Source: a bacterium
GTDB lineage: Bacteria; Actinomycetota; Acidimicrobiia; UBA5794; ZC4RG35
DNA: 15,941 bases
Assembly: GCA_028819835.1 (NCBI GenBank)
Contig: JAPPKR010000264.1
Span: forward strand, 1 to 15,941
Reading direction: 5' to 3'
Shown: positions 6,774-13,450 of the stretch, piece after piece
How the letters are laid out: every line of letters begins with the position of its first letter
Numbering within the stretch: position 1 is the stretch's first letter
Translations under genes and position numbers: made by a program
The notes under the pieces: generated by a model
Seen by the model: only the letters and a program-made list of their open reading frames with translations
What the model was told of the DNA's origin: nothing
The model's database searches: none

Positions 6774-7919
6774 ATGGATCTAATCAACCTCTATGACTAC
6801 GAGGCACGGGCCAAGCAGGTCCTGCCGCACAGCTATTGGGAGTATCTCGAAGCCGGGGCGATGGATGGGCTTACCACGGCTCGAAACCGCTCTGCCTTGG
6901 AGGCGCTGACGCTGAGGCCGCGTTTTATGCGAGATGTCACCGAGCGGAAGATATCGACCACTGTCTTGGGGACGGACATCAGCTTTCCGGTGATGATTTC
7001 GCCGGCTGACGGTCATGCCACCGCCCACCCTGAAGGCGAGCGCGCCACCGCGCGCGGTGCAGGGATGTCCAACACCCTGATGATGTGCAGCACCAATTCC
7101 AACAACAGCATGGAAGAGATTGCCGAAGTGGCCACCGGACCGCTCTGGTTCCAGCTTGCTCACCGTGGCTACAACTTCACGGAAAACCTGGTCAAGCGCG
7201 CTGAAGCAGCCGGTTTCGGGGCGATAGTACTCACCATCGACGCGCCGATTCTCATCCCCACGGAACGGGCCGTGCGCAGCCGTTATCAGCGCCCGGGCGA
7301 GTATGGAAACTTCCGTGAACACCAACACCGAGTTTCTGGCGTCAGCAGCGCGGACGAGACCCCGCCCTGGGAGCCGCTCCGATGTGCTCCTCTCACTTGG
7401 AAGGAGTTGGATTGGTTACGGAGCCTCACCAAACTGCCCCTGGTGTTGAAGGGGGTTCGCGTGGCGGAAGACGCTCGCAGGGCTGTGGAGAGCGGCGTCG
7501 ACGGGATACTGGTGTCTACCCACGGCGGACGCCGGTTTGACGGTGATATGTCCAGCATTGAGGTGTTGCCGGAGGTCGTTGCCGCCACCCAGGGAAAGGC
7601 GGAAGTGTACGTCGATTCCGGGATCCGGCGTGGAACCGATGTACTAAAAGCGTTGGCCTTGGGCGCTACCGCTGTCGGGGTCGGCAGGCCATTGTTCTGG
7701 GGTCTGGCCGTAAACGGCGCACAAGGCGTGCATCATGTGCTTGAGTTACTGAGAGAAGAGTTCGACCGGGCCATGGTCTACTGCGGCCAGCACAGCGTGG
7801 ACCAACTGGAGGACCGCCTACTCAACATACCGCGAGATTGGGGACCCTTCCGTACGGAAAACGACATTGCGGATCATCTCCCGTTCGCGAGAGAAACAGG
7901 GCAAGTTGACCGTCTGTAG
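6774..7919 (+). CDS. FMN-dependent alpha-hydroxy-acid oxidase/dehydrogenase homologue with altered active site
   Basis: This 381-residue TIM-barrel flavoprotein belongs to the glycolate oxidase/lactate dehydrogenase family, which oxidises 2-hydroxy acids to 2-keto acids with FMN. From the ATG at 6774 the first part aligns without gaps to spinach glycolate oxidase as I remember it. Conserved: Tyr24 (YWEYLEAGA), HPEGE (85-89), Gln127, Lys226 (VLKG), His250 and Arg253 (STHGGRRFD), and the FMN-phosphate region DSGIRRGTD...GRP. Changed: the residue at active-site Tyr129 is Ala, Trp108 is Asn, the usual APTAMQ near 76-81 is SPADGH, and the usual SNHGG is STHGG. The enzyme may use another substrate or act as a dehydrogenase. 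A longer frame from TTG 6666 adds an unconserved leader. AGGAG at 6756-6760 is 13 bases before the ATG, rather far. Confidence 0.88.
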   Translation: MDLINLYDYEARAKQVLPHSYWEYLEAGAMDGLTTARNRSALEALTLRPRFMRDVTERKISTTVLGTDISFPVMISPADGHATAHPEGERATARGAGMSNTLMMCSTNSNNSMEEIAEVATGPLWFQLAHRGYNFTENLVKRAEAAGFGAIVLTIDAPILIPTERAVRSRYQRPGEYGNFREHQHRVSGVSSADETPPWEPLRCAPLTWKELDWLRSLTKLPLVLKGVRVAEDARRAVESGVDGILVSTHGGRRFDGDMSSIEVLPEVVAATQGKAEVYVDSGIRRGTDVLKALALGATAVGVGRPLFWGLAVNGAQGVHHVLELLREEFDRAMVYCGQHSVDQLEDRLLNIPRDWGPFRTENDIADHLPFARETGQVDRL

Positions 7920-7972
7920 TCCGAGTAGCTCTTTCGTTTTGCTCTGAGCCGAGGACCTTCCCGGCGGCGGGG

Positions 7973-8260
7973 TTAGACGCCTTCTGCGAGGATCATTCGG
8001 GCTCTTGCGGACCGGTCGATGAGGTCCCGGAGTGCTGCGAACTCGGGGGAGTCCGCGAAAGTGCGCGCCTGGTCGAGGCTTGCGAACTCGATCACCACTA
8101 CGCGACCCGGCTGCCATTCACCGTACTTGTGCTCGGTCCTTCCGCCCCGGACCAGGTACTTCCCGCCGTAGGTTTCGACGACGCCCACGATTCGGTCTGT
8201 GAACTCGGCGTATGCCTCTTCGTCGGTTACTTCGGTGTTGACTATCACATATCCCAGCAT
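7973..8260 (-). CDS. DUF1330 family protein (dimeric alpha-beta barrel fold)
   Basis: This 95-residue protein is recognisable as DUF1330: GYVIVNTEVTDEEAYAEF at the start, YGGKYLVRGG in the middle, PGRVVVIEF and DSPEFAALRDLIDRSARARM near the end, then a terminal V-EGV-like tail. The family has the ferredoxin-like dimeric alpha-beta barrel (ABM/EthD-like) fold. Its biochemical role is unsettled, and relatives of the fold include monooxygenases and dehydratases. The ATG has AGGAG ten bases upstream. It lies 33 bases after the permease-like gene on the same strand, so the two are probably cotranscribed. It is convergent with the hydroxy-acid oxidase homologue. Confidence 0.9.
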   Translation of the reverse strand: MLGYVIVNTEVTDEEAYAEFTDRIVGVVETYGGKYLVRGGRTEHKYGEWQPGRVVVIEFASLDQARTFADSPEFAALRDLIDRSARARMILAEGV

Positions 8261-8293
8261 GGCTGGTTCTCTCCTTTCGGGTCGGTCATGAGA

Positions 8294-10033
8294 TCAGGAA
8301 TCGGGTAGGGACTCCACCTGTACTGCGACGATATCGATGCCGTAGTACTTGCGGTGCCGCACCGAGGAAGCGTAGTGGCGCAGCAGGCGGAACGATAGGT
8401 CTCTCACGTCCGCGGTGTCGGTATGTTCAACCAGGTACGCCAGGTGATCCTCGATGTTCCCCTCGCCGAAGATGGCCATGAACTCCAGGTCGATCGTCCC
8501 GGCGCTGCGCTGAGCGGTGACAATCAGACGCGGTACAGCCTCATCTGCATAGTCCTCCCGTAGTTCCAACATGGTGGAGAGGGTCTCCTCTCCCGCCGCG
8601 GTCAGACGTTCCGTTGAAGGAGGACTCCAGCCTGCACGGGTGGCGAGTCCGGTGAGGAAAGCGTTGACCCGGGGAAGATCGGACATGTCGAGTCCGACCT
8701 CGAGCCGCGTGCGGCGCGGGCTGGACAGTTCCATAAGGGACGTCATCACCACCACCGCCAGAACGCCGACCACCAACCCGCTGCCGAACAGCACGCCCCA
8801 GGCTCCATCCAGGAGGTCCGCCAGCACGTCATTGCTCTCCAGACCGACGCCTATCGCCAGGGACGCTCCTGCCACCATCCCCTTGCGGTGGTCGAGACCG
8901 TCCTTGACGATGATCCGCATGCCCTCCACCAGGAGCAGTCCCATGATCATCAGGAGGACCGCTCCCATCACTGAACTGGGCGTGGCGAGCATGACGGCCA
9001 CAAACTTGGGGAAGAACGCCAGCAGGATCAGCAAGGCCCCGATCGTGTGCCCGACCCGGCGGGAGGCGACCCCCGTGAAGTTGATCAGCGAGATGCAGGA
9101 AGCGGTGACGATGATGGGAGGGATCGTCCCCGCTATCCCCGACAGCAGCATTGTCGTTCCACTGACATTGAGGGTCCCCTGGACCGCGCGGAAGTCCGTG
9201 GCGCCGGGACGGCGGCGTGAGACCTGCTGGAGCACCGCCCCGTCGCTGCTCGACTTGACCGCCACCACCAGGCTGACGATCAGGAACATCGGCAACAGCC
9301 CCCAGAATTCCGGGCCGGGCGAGAGGTCCAATCCCGGCCACGCGCCAGTGTCCGGCAGGTCGAACCAGGGCGCCTCCCGCACCGGCTCGAAGTCGTACAG
9401 TCCCACCGCCATGGCGACCACCGATCCGGCGCCGATCCCGATGGGTATCGCCCACAGGCGCCAGATTTTCGTGCCGCGCAACACCAGGAAGAGGAAAGTG
9501 ACGAACGCCGCCCCGGAGGACGCCAAGCCCAGCGATGGCGACACGCCCGCGGGAGTGTCCGCCAACCTGCTGATGGCGATCGGTATCACCGTCGCCGCTA
9601 TCAGCACCTGTGCGGTCCCCGCCACGACAGGTGTGATGATCCGGCGCATTCTCGGAAGCCAGGTAGCCACCAGGAACTGGAGCACCGACGTTACGACCAG
9701 CAGCATCGCCAGAGTGGCCGGGCCCCCTTCCATCAGCGCCAACACGGACACGCCTATGAACTGCCCGCCCGACGCCATCATCATAATGTGCCCCGCCCCG
9801 AACTTTCCCAGGCGGCTGGCCCCGAGGATGGTGCCGAACCCCGTGATCGTCAGGGCGGCAAAGACCACCCAGGAGAGATAGGCCCGGTCCTCGCCTGACC
9901 CGAGGACGAAGATCGTCACCACGATGACAGTGATCGACAAGCTGATCATGATCCCCTGAACCGCCACCCCCAGCGTCAGGCGGGCAGAACACCCCTCATC
10001 GGGTTCGTACCGTATGTAATCGTTGACCCTCAT
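8294..10033 (-). CDS. NCS2 permease-like membrane protein with an extra C-terminal soluble domain
   Basis: Residues 1 to about 440 of this 579-residue protein are membrane segments of the NCS2/NAT (uracil-xanthine permease) fold, with the recognisable block G-IPPIIVTASCISLINFTGVASRR around 302-326. In canonical members TM8 carries a substrate-binding Glu and TM10 a QNxG-type signature. Here the corresponding positions read Lys260 (VAVKSSSDG) and Ser312-Cys313-Ile-Ser315. About 443-579 forms a separate soluble domain. Its RLTAAGEETLSTML helix and final strand-helix-strand pattern resemble a degenerate GHKL/RsbW-like ATPase, with no recognisable Asn of the N-box. The ATG at 10033 is preferred; a TTG lies one codon upstream. 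Probably cotranscribed with the DUF1330 gene. A nucleobase substrate should not be assumed. Confidence 0.82.
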   Translation of the reverse strand: MRVNDYIRYEPDEGCSARLTLGVAVQGIMISLSITVIVVTIFVLGSGEDRAYLSWVVFAALTITGFGTILGASRLGKFGAGHIMMMASGGQFIGVSVLALMEGGPATLAMLLVVTSVLQFLVATWLPRMRRIITPVVAGTAQVLIAATVIPIAISRLADTPAGVSPSLGLASSGAAFVTFLFLVLRGTKIWRLWAIPIGIGAGSVVAMAVGLYDFEPVREAPWFDLPDTGAWPGLDLSPGPEFWGLLPMFLIVSLVVAVKSSSDGAVLQQVSRRRPGATDFRAVQGTLNVSGTTMLLSGIAGTIPPIIVTASCISLINFTGVASRRVGHTIGALLILLAFFPKFVAVMLATPSSVMGAVLLMIMGLLLVEGMRIIVKDGLDHRKGMVAGASLAIGVGLESNDVLADLLDGAWGVLFGSGLVVGVLAVVVMTSLMELSSPRRTRLEVGLDMSDLPRVNAFLTGLATRAGWSPPSTERLTAAGEETLSTMLELREDYADEAVPRLIVTAQRSAGTIDLEFMAIFGEGNIEDHLAYLVEHTDTADVRDLSFRLLRHYASSVRHRKYYGIDIVAVQVESLPDS

Positions 10034-10188
10034 CAAGCCCCGGTTCCGTCCGAAATAGGATCACCACCCCCCGGAATTCGCTCGTCAACCACGGCATTCA
10101 GCCTAGTGGAAGAGGCAATCCCCGGTATGCCCGCGGGCCCGTGAACTCGGGACCGGGCAGCTCGCTGATGAGACAGGTGCTCAAGAGT

Positions 10189-10194
10189 TATTCT
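10189..10194 (+). promoter_or_regulatory. Candidate -10 box of the acyl-CoA dehydrogenase-like gene
   Basis: TATTCT lies seven bases before an in-frame TTG (10202) and 13 bases before the ATG (10208). No Shine-Dalgarno sequence precedes either codon, so a very short or absent 5' leader is plausible. No good -35 hexamer is seen. Confidence 0.3.
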
Positions 10195-10207
10195 TATCCG
10201 GTTGAGC

Positions 10208-11455
10208 ATGAACATTGGATCCGGTGACGCGATTGATCACGACTACGTCAAGCTCGTTGAGAAGGTGGTGAGCGAGGAGGACTTCTTCGGCAGAGCCGCC
10301 CGGAACGACCGGGAATCCCGCTACCCGTTCGAGAACATGGCGGCCCTCAAGTCGATCGGAGTGCCTTCCATGGCCATCCATCCACAGTTCGGAGGATCGG
10401 GACACAACATCGCCACCCGCACCAAGGTGGCGGAGGTGATTGGCTACGGCGACCCGGTTTCGGCGGCCTGCACCAACATGCACTGGGGGGCGCTCGACCT
10501 GATCGGCCCCTATGCCTTCGGGGACCCGAACATGGCGGCTCTGCTCCGGGACTGCGCCGAGAACCAGTCCATGCTCTGCTCGGCCGCTTCCGCGCCTTCC
10601 GACGAGTTGGACGTGACCAAGGTGGGCGCCCGGTTCCGCCGGGTGGACGGGGGATGGCTGGGCGGCGGGCGCGGGGGGTTCGCCACCAACTCCGACGGCG
10701 CCACCTATGTGGGGACCATTGCCTCGGTGGTGGACGAAGAGGGTGAGTTGGTGGGTCGGAAGCTGTTGGTGATGTTCGTTCCTGTGGGAACGCCCGGCAT
10801 GATCATCCACGACGACTGGAACGCCATGGGCCTGCGGGGCACGGCCACCAATTCGGTGACCATCGAGAACGCCTTCGTGCCCGACAGGTATGCGATGGTC
10901 CGGGATCTCGATCAGGCTCAGGCCACCTTCACCGACGACGAGGGGGAGGTCCAGCACATGGCGTTCGGCCTGCTCAATCTCTCCGGCGGTGGGATGCAGG
11001 TGGGCCATTGCCGCCGGATCCTCGATTACATGGCCGGGTACCTCCGCAAGCGCAAGGGCGGCATCGCGGTAGCCATCAAAGGCCAAGTGGCCCTGACCCG
11101 CGCCGACGTGGGATGGGCCCAGTCCACCTACGGGCGGATGAGCTTTTGGGTGCGTTCGGCGTCCACGGTGCTGTATGACACCGCCGCCAAGCTGTCGGAT
11201 CCCCACTTCCCCCAGGAGAAGCGGGCCTGGATCAGCCTGATGGCCTTATATCACGTCCGGCGGATGACCGAGGAAGTGGCCCGGGAGTCCTTCCGGCTGG
11301 CCGGGGCGCACGGGATCGTGGCGGCCAGCCCGTATGAGAGGATGTACCGGGACCTGCTGGCTCAGACCGCCATCATCCTCAAGGCACCGGAGATGGAAGA
11401 ACACCTCGGCAAGGCCGAACTGGGCATGGACTTCGACCCCATACCCGGCGGCTGA
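10208..11455 (+). CDS. Acyl-CoA dehydrogenase superfamily flavoprotein
   Basis: This 415-residue protein has the three-part acyl-CoA dehydrogenase layout. An N-terminal helical domain includes FENMAALKSIGVPSMAIHPQFGGSG. A middle beta domain runs from about 120 to 230, with a strand-rich FATNSDGATYVGTIA and the conserved W-x-MGLRGTATNSVTIENAFVP segment. A C-terminal helical bundle includes RESFRLAGAHGIVAASPYERMYRDLLA, the usual FAD/CoA-side region. These enzymes use FAD for alpha-beta dehydrogenation of acyl-CoA, or as flavin monooxygenases in the DszC/HsaA branch. The common TEP-GSD loop is replaced by APSDELD, and GGGRGG precedes FATN, so it is not a standard fatty acyl-CoA dehydrogenase. 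I cannot assign the catalytic base. It diverges from the permease-like gene and ends in a strong terminator. Confidence 0.87.
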   Translation: MNIGSGDAIDHDYVKLVEKVVSEEDFFGRAARNDRESRYPFENMAALKSIGVPSMAIHPQFGGSGHNIATRTKVAEVIGYGDPVSAACTNMHWGALDLIGPYAFGDPNMAALLRDCAENQSMLCSAASAPSDELDVTKVGARFRRVDGGWLGGGRGGFATNSDGATYVGTIASVVDEEGELVGRKLLVMFVPVGTPGMIIHDDWNAMGLRGTATNSVTIENAFVPDRYAMVRDLDQAQATFTDDEGEVQHMAFGLLNLSGGGMQVGHCRRILDYMAGYLRKRKGGIAVAIKGQVALTRADVGWAQSTYGRMSFWVRSASTVLYDTAAKLSDPHFPQEKRAWISLMALYHVRRMTEEVARESFRLAGAHGIVAASPYERMYRDLLAQTAIILKAPEMEEHLGKAELGMDFDPIPGG

Positions 11456-11458
11456 CCC

Positions 11459-11489
11459 AAAAGGCTGTGACCTGGGGAGACAGCCTTTT
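11459..11489 (+). terminator. Bidirectional rho-independent terminator between convergent units
   Basis: AAAAGGCTGT and ACAGCCTTTT are perfect ten-base inverted arms around an 11-base loop, beginning three bases after the acyl-CoA dehydrogenase-like stop codon. Both strands end the stem in a T run, so it can terminate that gene on the plus strand and the tRNA-Leu/ppx unit on the minus strand, whose tRNA 3' end is four bases away. Confidence 0.85.
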
Positions 11490-11492
11490 GCG

Positions 11493-11575
11493 TGCCCGGG
11501 GTGGGACTTGAACCCACACGCCACGAAGGACACTGGATTTTAAGTCCAGCGCGTCTGCCATTCCGCCACCCGGGC
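11493..11575 (-). tRNA. tRNA-Leu, anticodon UAA
   Basis: The minus strand folds into a class II tRNA. It has acceptor stem GCCCGGG/CCCGGGC with discriminator A, a D arm with TGGCGGAATGGCAGACGC, and anticodon stem CTGGA/TCCAG enclosing CTTAAAA (anticodon TAA, reading UUA). The long variable arm is typical of leucine, and the T arm is GTGGG-TTCAAGT-CCCAC. CCA is not encoded; the next bases are CG. It lies 32 bases downstream of the ppx stop. UUA codons are rare in GC-rich actinobacteria, and this tRNA is the one that controls developmental genes in Streptomyces, though nothing here suggests that role. Confidence 0.96.
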
Positions 11576-11586
11576 GACACCAAAGG

Positions 11587-11592
11587 ATTGTA
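11587..11592 (-). promoter_or_regulatory. Candidate -10 box for tRNA-Leu
   Basis: TACAAT on the minus strand (five of six consensus bases) lies 11 bases upstream of the mature tRNA 5' end, which would put initiation around 11580. No clear -35 is present; that position falls in the hairpin and ppx stop region. It would let the tRNA be made independently of the upstream operon. Confidence 0.35.
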
Positions 11593-11609
11593 AGCAGAGG
11601 TCCTCTGCT
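11593..11609 (-). other. Perfect inverted repeat overlapping the ppx stop codon
   Basis: On the minus strand AGCAGAGG-A-CCTCTGCT forms a tight stem of seven or eight pairs beginning inside the ppx TAG stop codon. It is followed by TTACAATCC, not a T run, so it is a poor intrinsic terminator. It may instead separate ppx translation from tRNA processing, or protect the mRNA 3' end. Confidence 0.45.
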
Positions 11610-12498
11610 AAAGGGTTTGGATGACCCCGTCCAGGAGATCAGATTCGGAGATGAGAGCCTCGGTGCATGCCAGGCGTCTGAGCGATTCGTGGGCGATCAC
11701 CGCGCCGGCGAGGAGCACCGGCGCCCGGGCGGGGTCCAGGGAAGGGATGGCGGCCGTCTCCGCGATCGTCAACTTGGCCAACTCGGCCAAGAGGATCGCC
11801 ATTTGCGCGGCCGTGATCGCCGAGTGGTGGACGCGCCGGCGGTCGTAGGCCTCCAGTCCCAAGCCGATCGCCGCCAGGCTGGTCCAGGTGCCCGCCACCC
11901 CCACCACCCTGGAGCGGAGGGGAAGGCTTACCTCTCCCAACGCCTCGGCGGCCTGGGCGAAGGCTGCCTGGAGTTGCGATCGGGGCGGGGGGCGGTCCCC
12001 TAACACCGACTCGGTCATTCGCACCGAGCCGAGTTGGAGACTCACTGCCTCGATTAACCCCTGCCGGTTGCGCCATACGAACTCAGTTGATCCCCCTCCG
12101 ATGTCGACCACCATGCAGTTCTCGGGATCGGACAACTCCCCGACCGCGCCGGAGAAGGACAGACGGGCTTCATCCTCTCCTCCGATGGTCTCGGGACGGA
12201 ACCCCAGCGCGTGCTCGGCGCGGTCCAGAAACACCTCACGGTTGGCGGCGTCCCGCACCGCCGAGGTGGCCACCGCCCTGCCGGCGGTCACCTTCCATTC
12301 GGCCATCAACTCCCCGTAGCGCTCCAACGCCGCCACCGTCCGGGCCATGGACGTCTCGGCTAGGCCTTTCTCGGTGAGACCCCTGCCCAGTCCGGTGACC
12401 GTCTGCCAGCGTCCCACCTCCCCTTGCGGGGACACCACCAGCAAACGCGCCGAGTTGGTGCCGATGTCCACCGCCGCCCTGTTCAGGGTTCTCTCCAA
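11608..12498 (-). CDS. ppx: Exopolyphosphatase / pppGpp phosphohydrolase family protein (Ppx/GppA)
   Basis: This is an ASKHA-fold enzyme of the Ppx/GppA family, which releases phosphate from polyphosphate or pppGpp. It is about 296 residues, the short actinobacterial form without the C-terminal extension of the E. coli enzymes. With the TTG start, DIGTNSARLLV lies at 11-21, ATSAVRDAAN at 77-86, GEDEARLSF at 107-115 (Glu110 is the likely catalytic base), and VDIGGGSTE at 131-139. Downstream are SLQLGSVRMTE, VAGTWTSLAAI, DPARAPVLLAGA and ISESDLLDGV. The TTG at 12498 has no Shine-Dalgarno sequence. A CTG at 12486 has GGAG six bases upstream, overlaps the preceding stop as CTGA and would give 292 residues. 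It is the last protein gene of the block before tRNA-Leu. Confidence 0.93.
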   Translation of the reverse strand: MERTLNRAAVDIGTNSARLLVVSPQGEVGRWQTVTGLGRGLTEKGLAETSMARTVAALERYGELMAEWKVTAGRAVATSAVRDAANREVFLDRAEHALGFRPETIGGEDEARLSFSGAVGELSDPENCMVVDIGGGSTEFVWRNRQGLIEAVSLQLGSVRMTESVLGDRPPPRSQLQAAFAQAAEALGEVSLPLRSRVVGVAGTWTSLAAIGLGLEAYDRRRVHHSAITAAQMAILLAELAKLTIAETAAIPSLDPARAPVLLAGAVIAHESLRRLACTEALISESDLLDGVIQTL

Positions 12499-13019
12499 TC
12501 GGGATTGGCCGACGGACCCTCGGAGGATTCCAGGATGCAGGGAAGCTCGCAATCCAGCGGTTCCACCCGGGGCGCGGCCCACTCCCCCACCGGGTTGTCG
12601 TTTCCGGCCCGGTGGTCGGCGAAGTGGGCGTGGATGCACTTCACACCCTTCCGGGAGCCCGCCACCCCGCCGGTGGGGCGGTGCCGGGCGGTGTCGGGAA
12701 CCTCGGAGTCCCGTTGCGTGGCGTAGCGGAGATGGGCGGCTTGAAGGCGGGCGCCGAAGGCCGGTTCGCGCTCCGACCGCGCGTCCATGGCCTTCACCCC
12801 TCCCTCGGACTCGATCCGGGAGATCCGCTTCACCGCCAGGGGACAGGTCAGCCAGTAACGGGTGGGGAAGGGGGTGCCGTCTTCGAGCAGCGGTGGGATC
12901 TCTACCACCACCGGCAGGCCCAGGTGGCAGACCGAGACCACCCTCGAATCGGACCGGGGGGGCCTGCCGATCTGGATGGCCACCACCCGGCGGTCCGCAG
13001 ACTCCACGACCGGGTCCAT
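12483..13019 (-). CDS. DUF501 family protein
   Basis: This 179-residue cytoplasmic protein matches the actinobacterial DUF501 family, whose biochemical function is not established. Family hallmarks are PTRYWLTCP (52-60), the helix VKRISRIESEGG that follows, and the C-terminal GVKCIHAHFADH (125-136) followed by G-DNPVGEW. The conserved Cys and His residues in the last motif could bind metal, which is inference. The ATG at 13019 overlaps the upstream ftsB-like stop as TGATG, indicating translational coupling, and its 3' end overlaps the ppx start region. The family almost always sits between a septum-formation initiator gene and ppx, as here. Confidence 0.92.
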   Translation of the reverse strand: MDPVVESADRRVVAIQIGRPPRSDSRVVSVCHLGLPVVVEIPPLLEDGTPFPTRYWLTCPLAVKRISRIESEGGVKAMDARSEREPAFGARLQAAHLRYATQRDSEVPDTARHRPTGGVAGSRKGVKCIHAHFADHRAGNDNPVGEWAAPRVEPLDCELPCILESSEGPSANPDWREP

Positions 13020-13450
13020 CAGGAGTCGGCCGACAGATCGCTCCCGCTGAGATAGCTCCACCACCGCGAGTACCAGGGCTCCTCCTCGATCATCTCGGCC
13101 ATCTCCACCGGATCCTCCGCCGACGGGGCCGGATCGGGGTCGCGGGGAGACACCACCACGAATGCGGTCTCACCCTCCCTCACATACCCCAGCCGCTCCC
13201 GGGCCAGGCGCTCGATCTCGATGGGAGTGTGAAGGGCGTCCAGCCGCTCCTCAAGTTCGGTGTTCTGCGCCACCAACTCGTCCAGTTCCTCGGCGTACTC
13301 GGCTATGTTGGTGCTCTGCTCCTCGAGGCGGTCCAGGACAGGCACCGCGTACACGGTGGCGCCCGCCGCCAGGATGGCGGCGCCCGCGATCCACAGCCAT
13401 CGGTTTCTCCAAGAGCGCTTTGTTTTGCGGGCGGCCTCTTCTTCGCTCAT
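13019..13450 (-). CDS. Septum formation initiator, FtsB/DivIC family
   Basis: This 143-residue bitopic membrane protein starts with a short charged cytoplasmic tail (1-17). A membrane segment follows (about 18-39), then an extracytoplasmic coiled coil (about 40-72, [20 protein letters not shown] and on), and the conserved [15 protein letters not shown] patch that marks the DivIC/FtsB family. An acidic, Trp-containing tail ends the protein. These proteins join FtsL and FtsQ in the divisome and help activate septal peptidoglycan synthesis. The ATG at 13450 overlaps the enolase stop as ATGA. The same frame stays open far upstream inside eno, but that part is not coding, because enolase occupies another frame there. 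Confidence 0.93.
   Translation of the reverse strand: MSEEEAARKTKRSWRNRWLWIAGAAILAAGATVYAVPVLDRLEEQSTNIAEYAEELDELVAQNTELEERLDALHTPIEIERLARERLGYVREGETAFVVVSPRDPDPAPSAEDPVEMAEMIEEEPWYSRWWSYLSGSDLSADS

Noticed and set aside
8571..9881. 436-codon open frame on the plus strand opposite the permease-like gene
   Set aside because: No family resemblance; its Thr/Arg/Ser/Pro-rich composition mirrors the antisense of a membrane protein.
12499..12639. Longer ppx start at 12639
   Set aside because: It would overlap DUF501 by more than 150 bases with a low-complexity leader, whereas the family begins just before DIGTNS.
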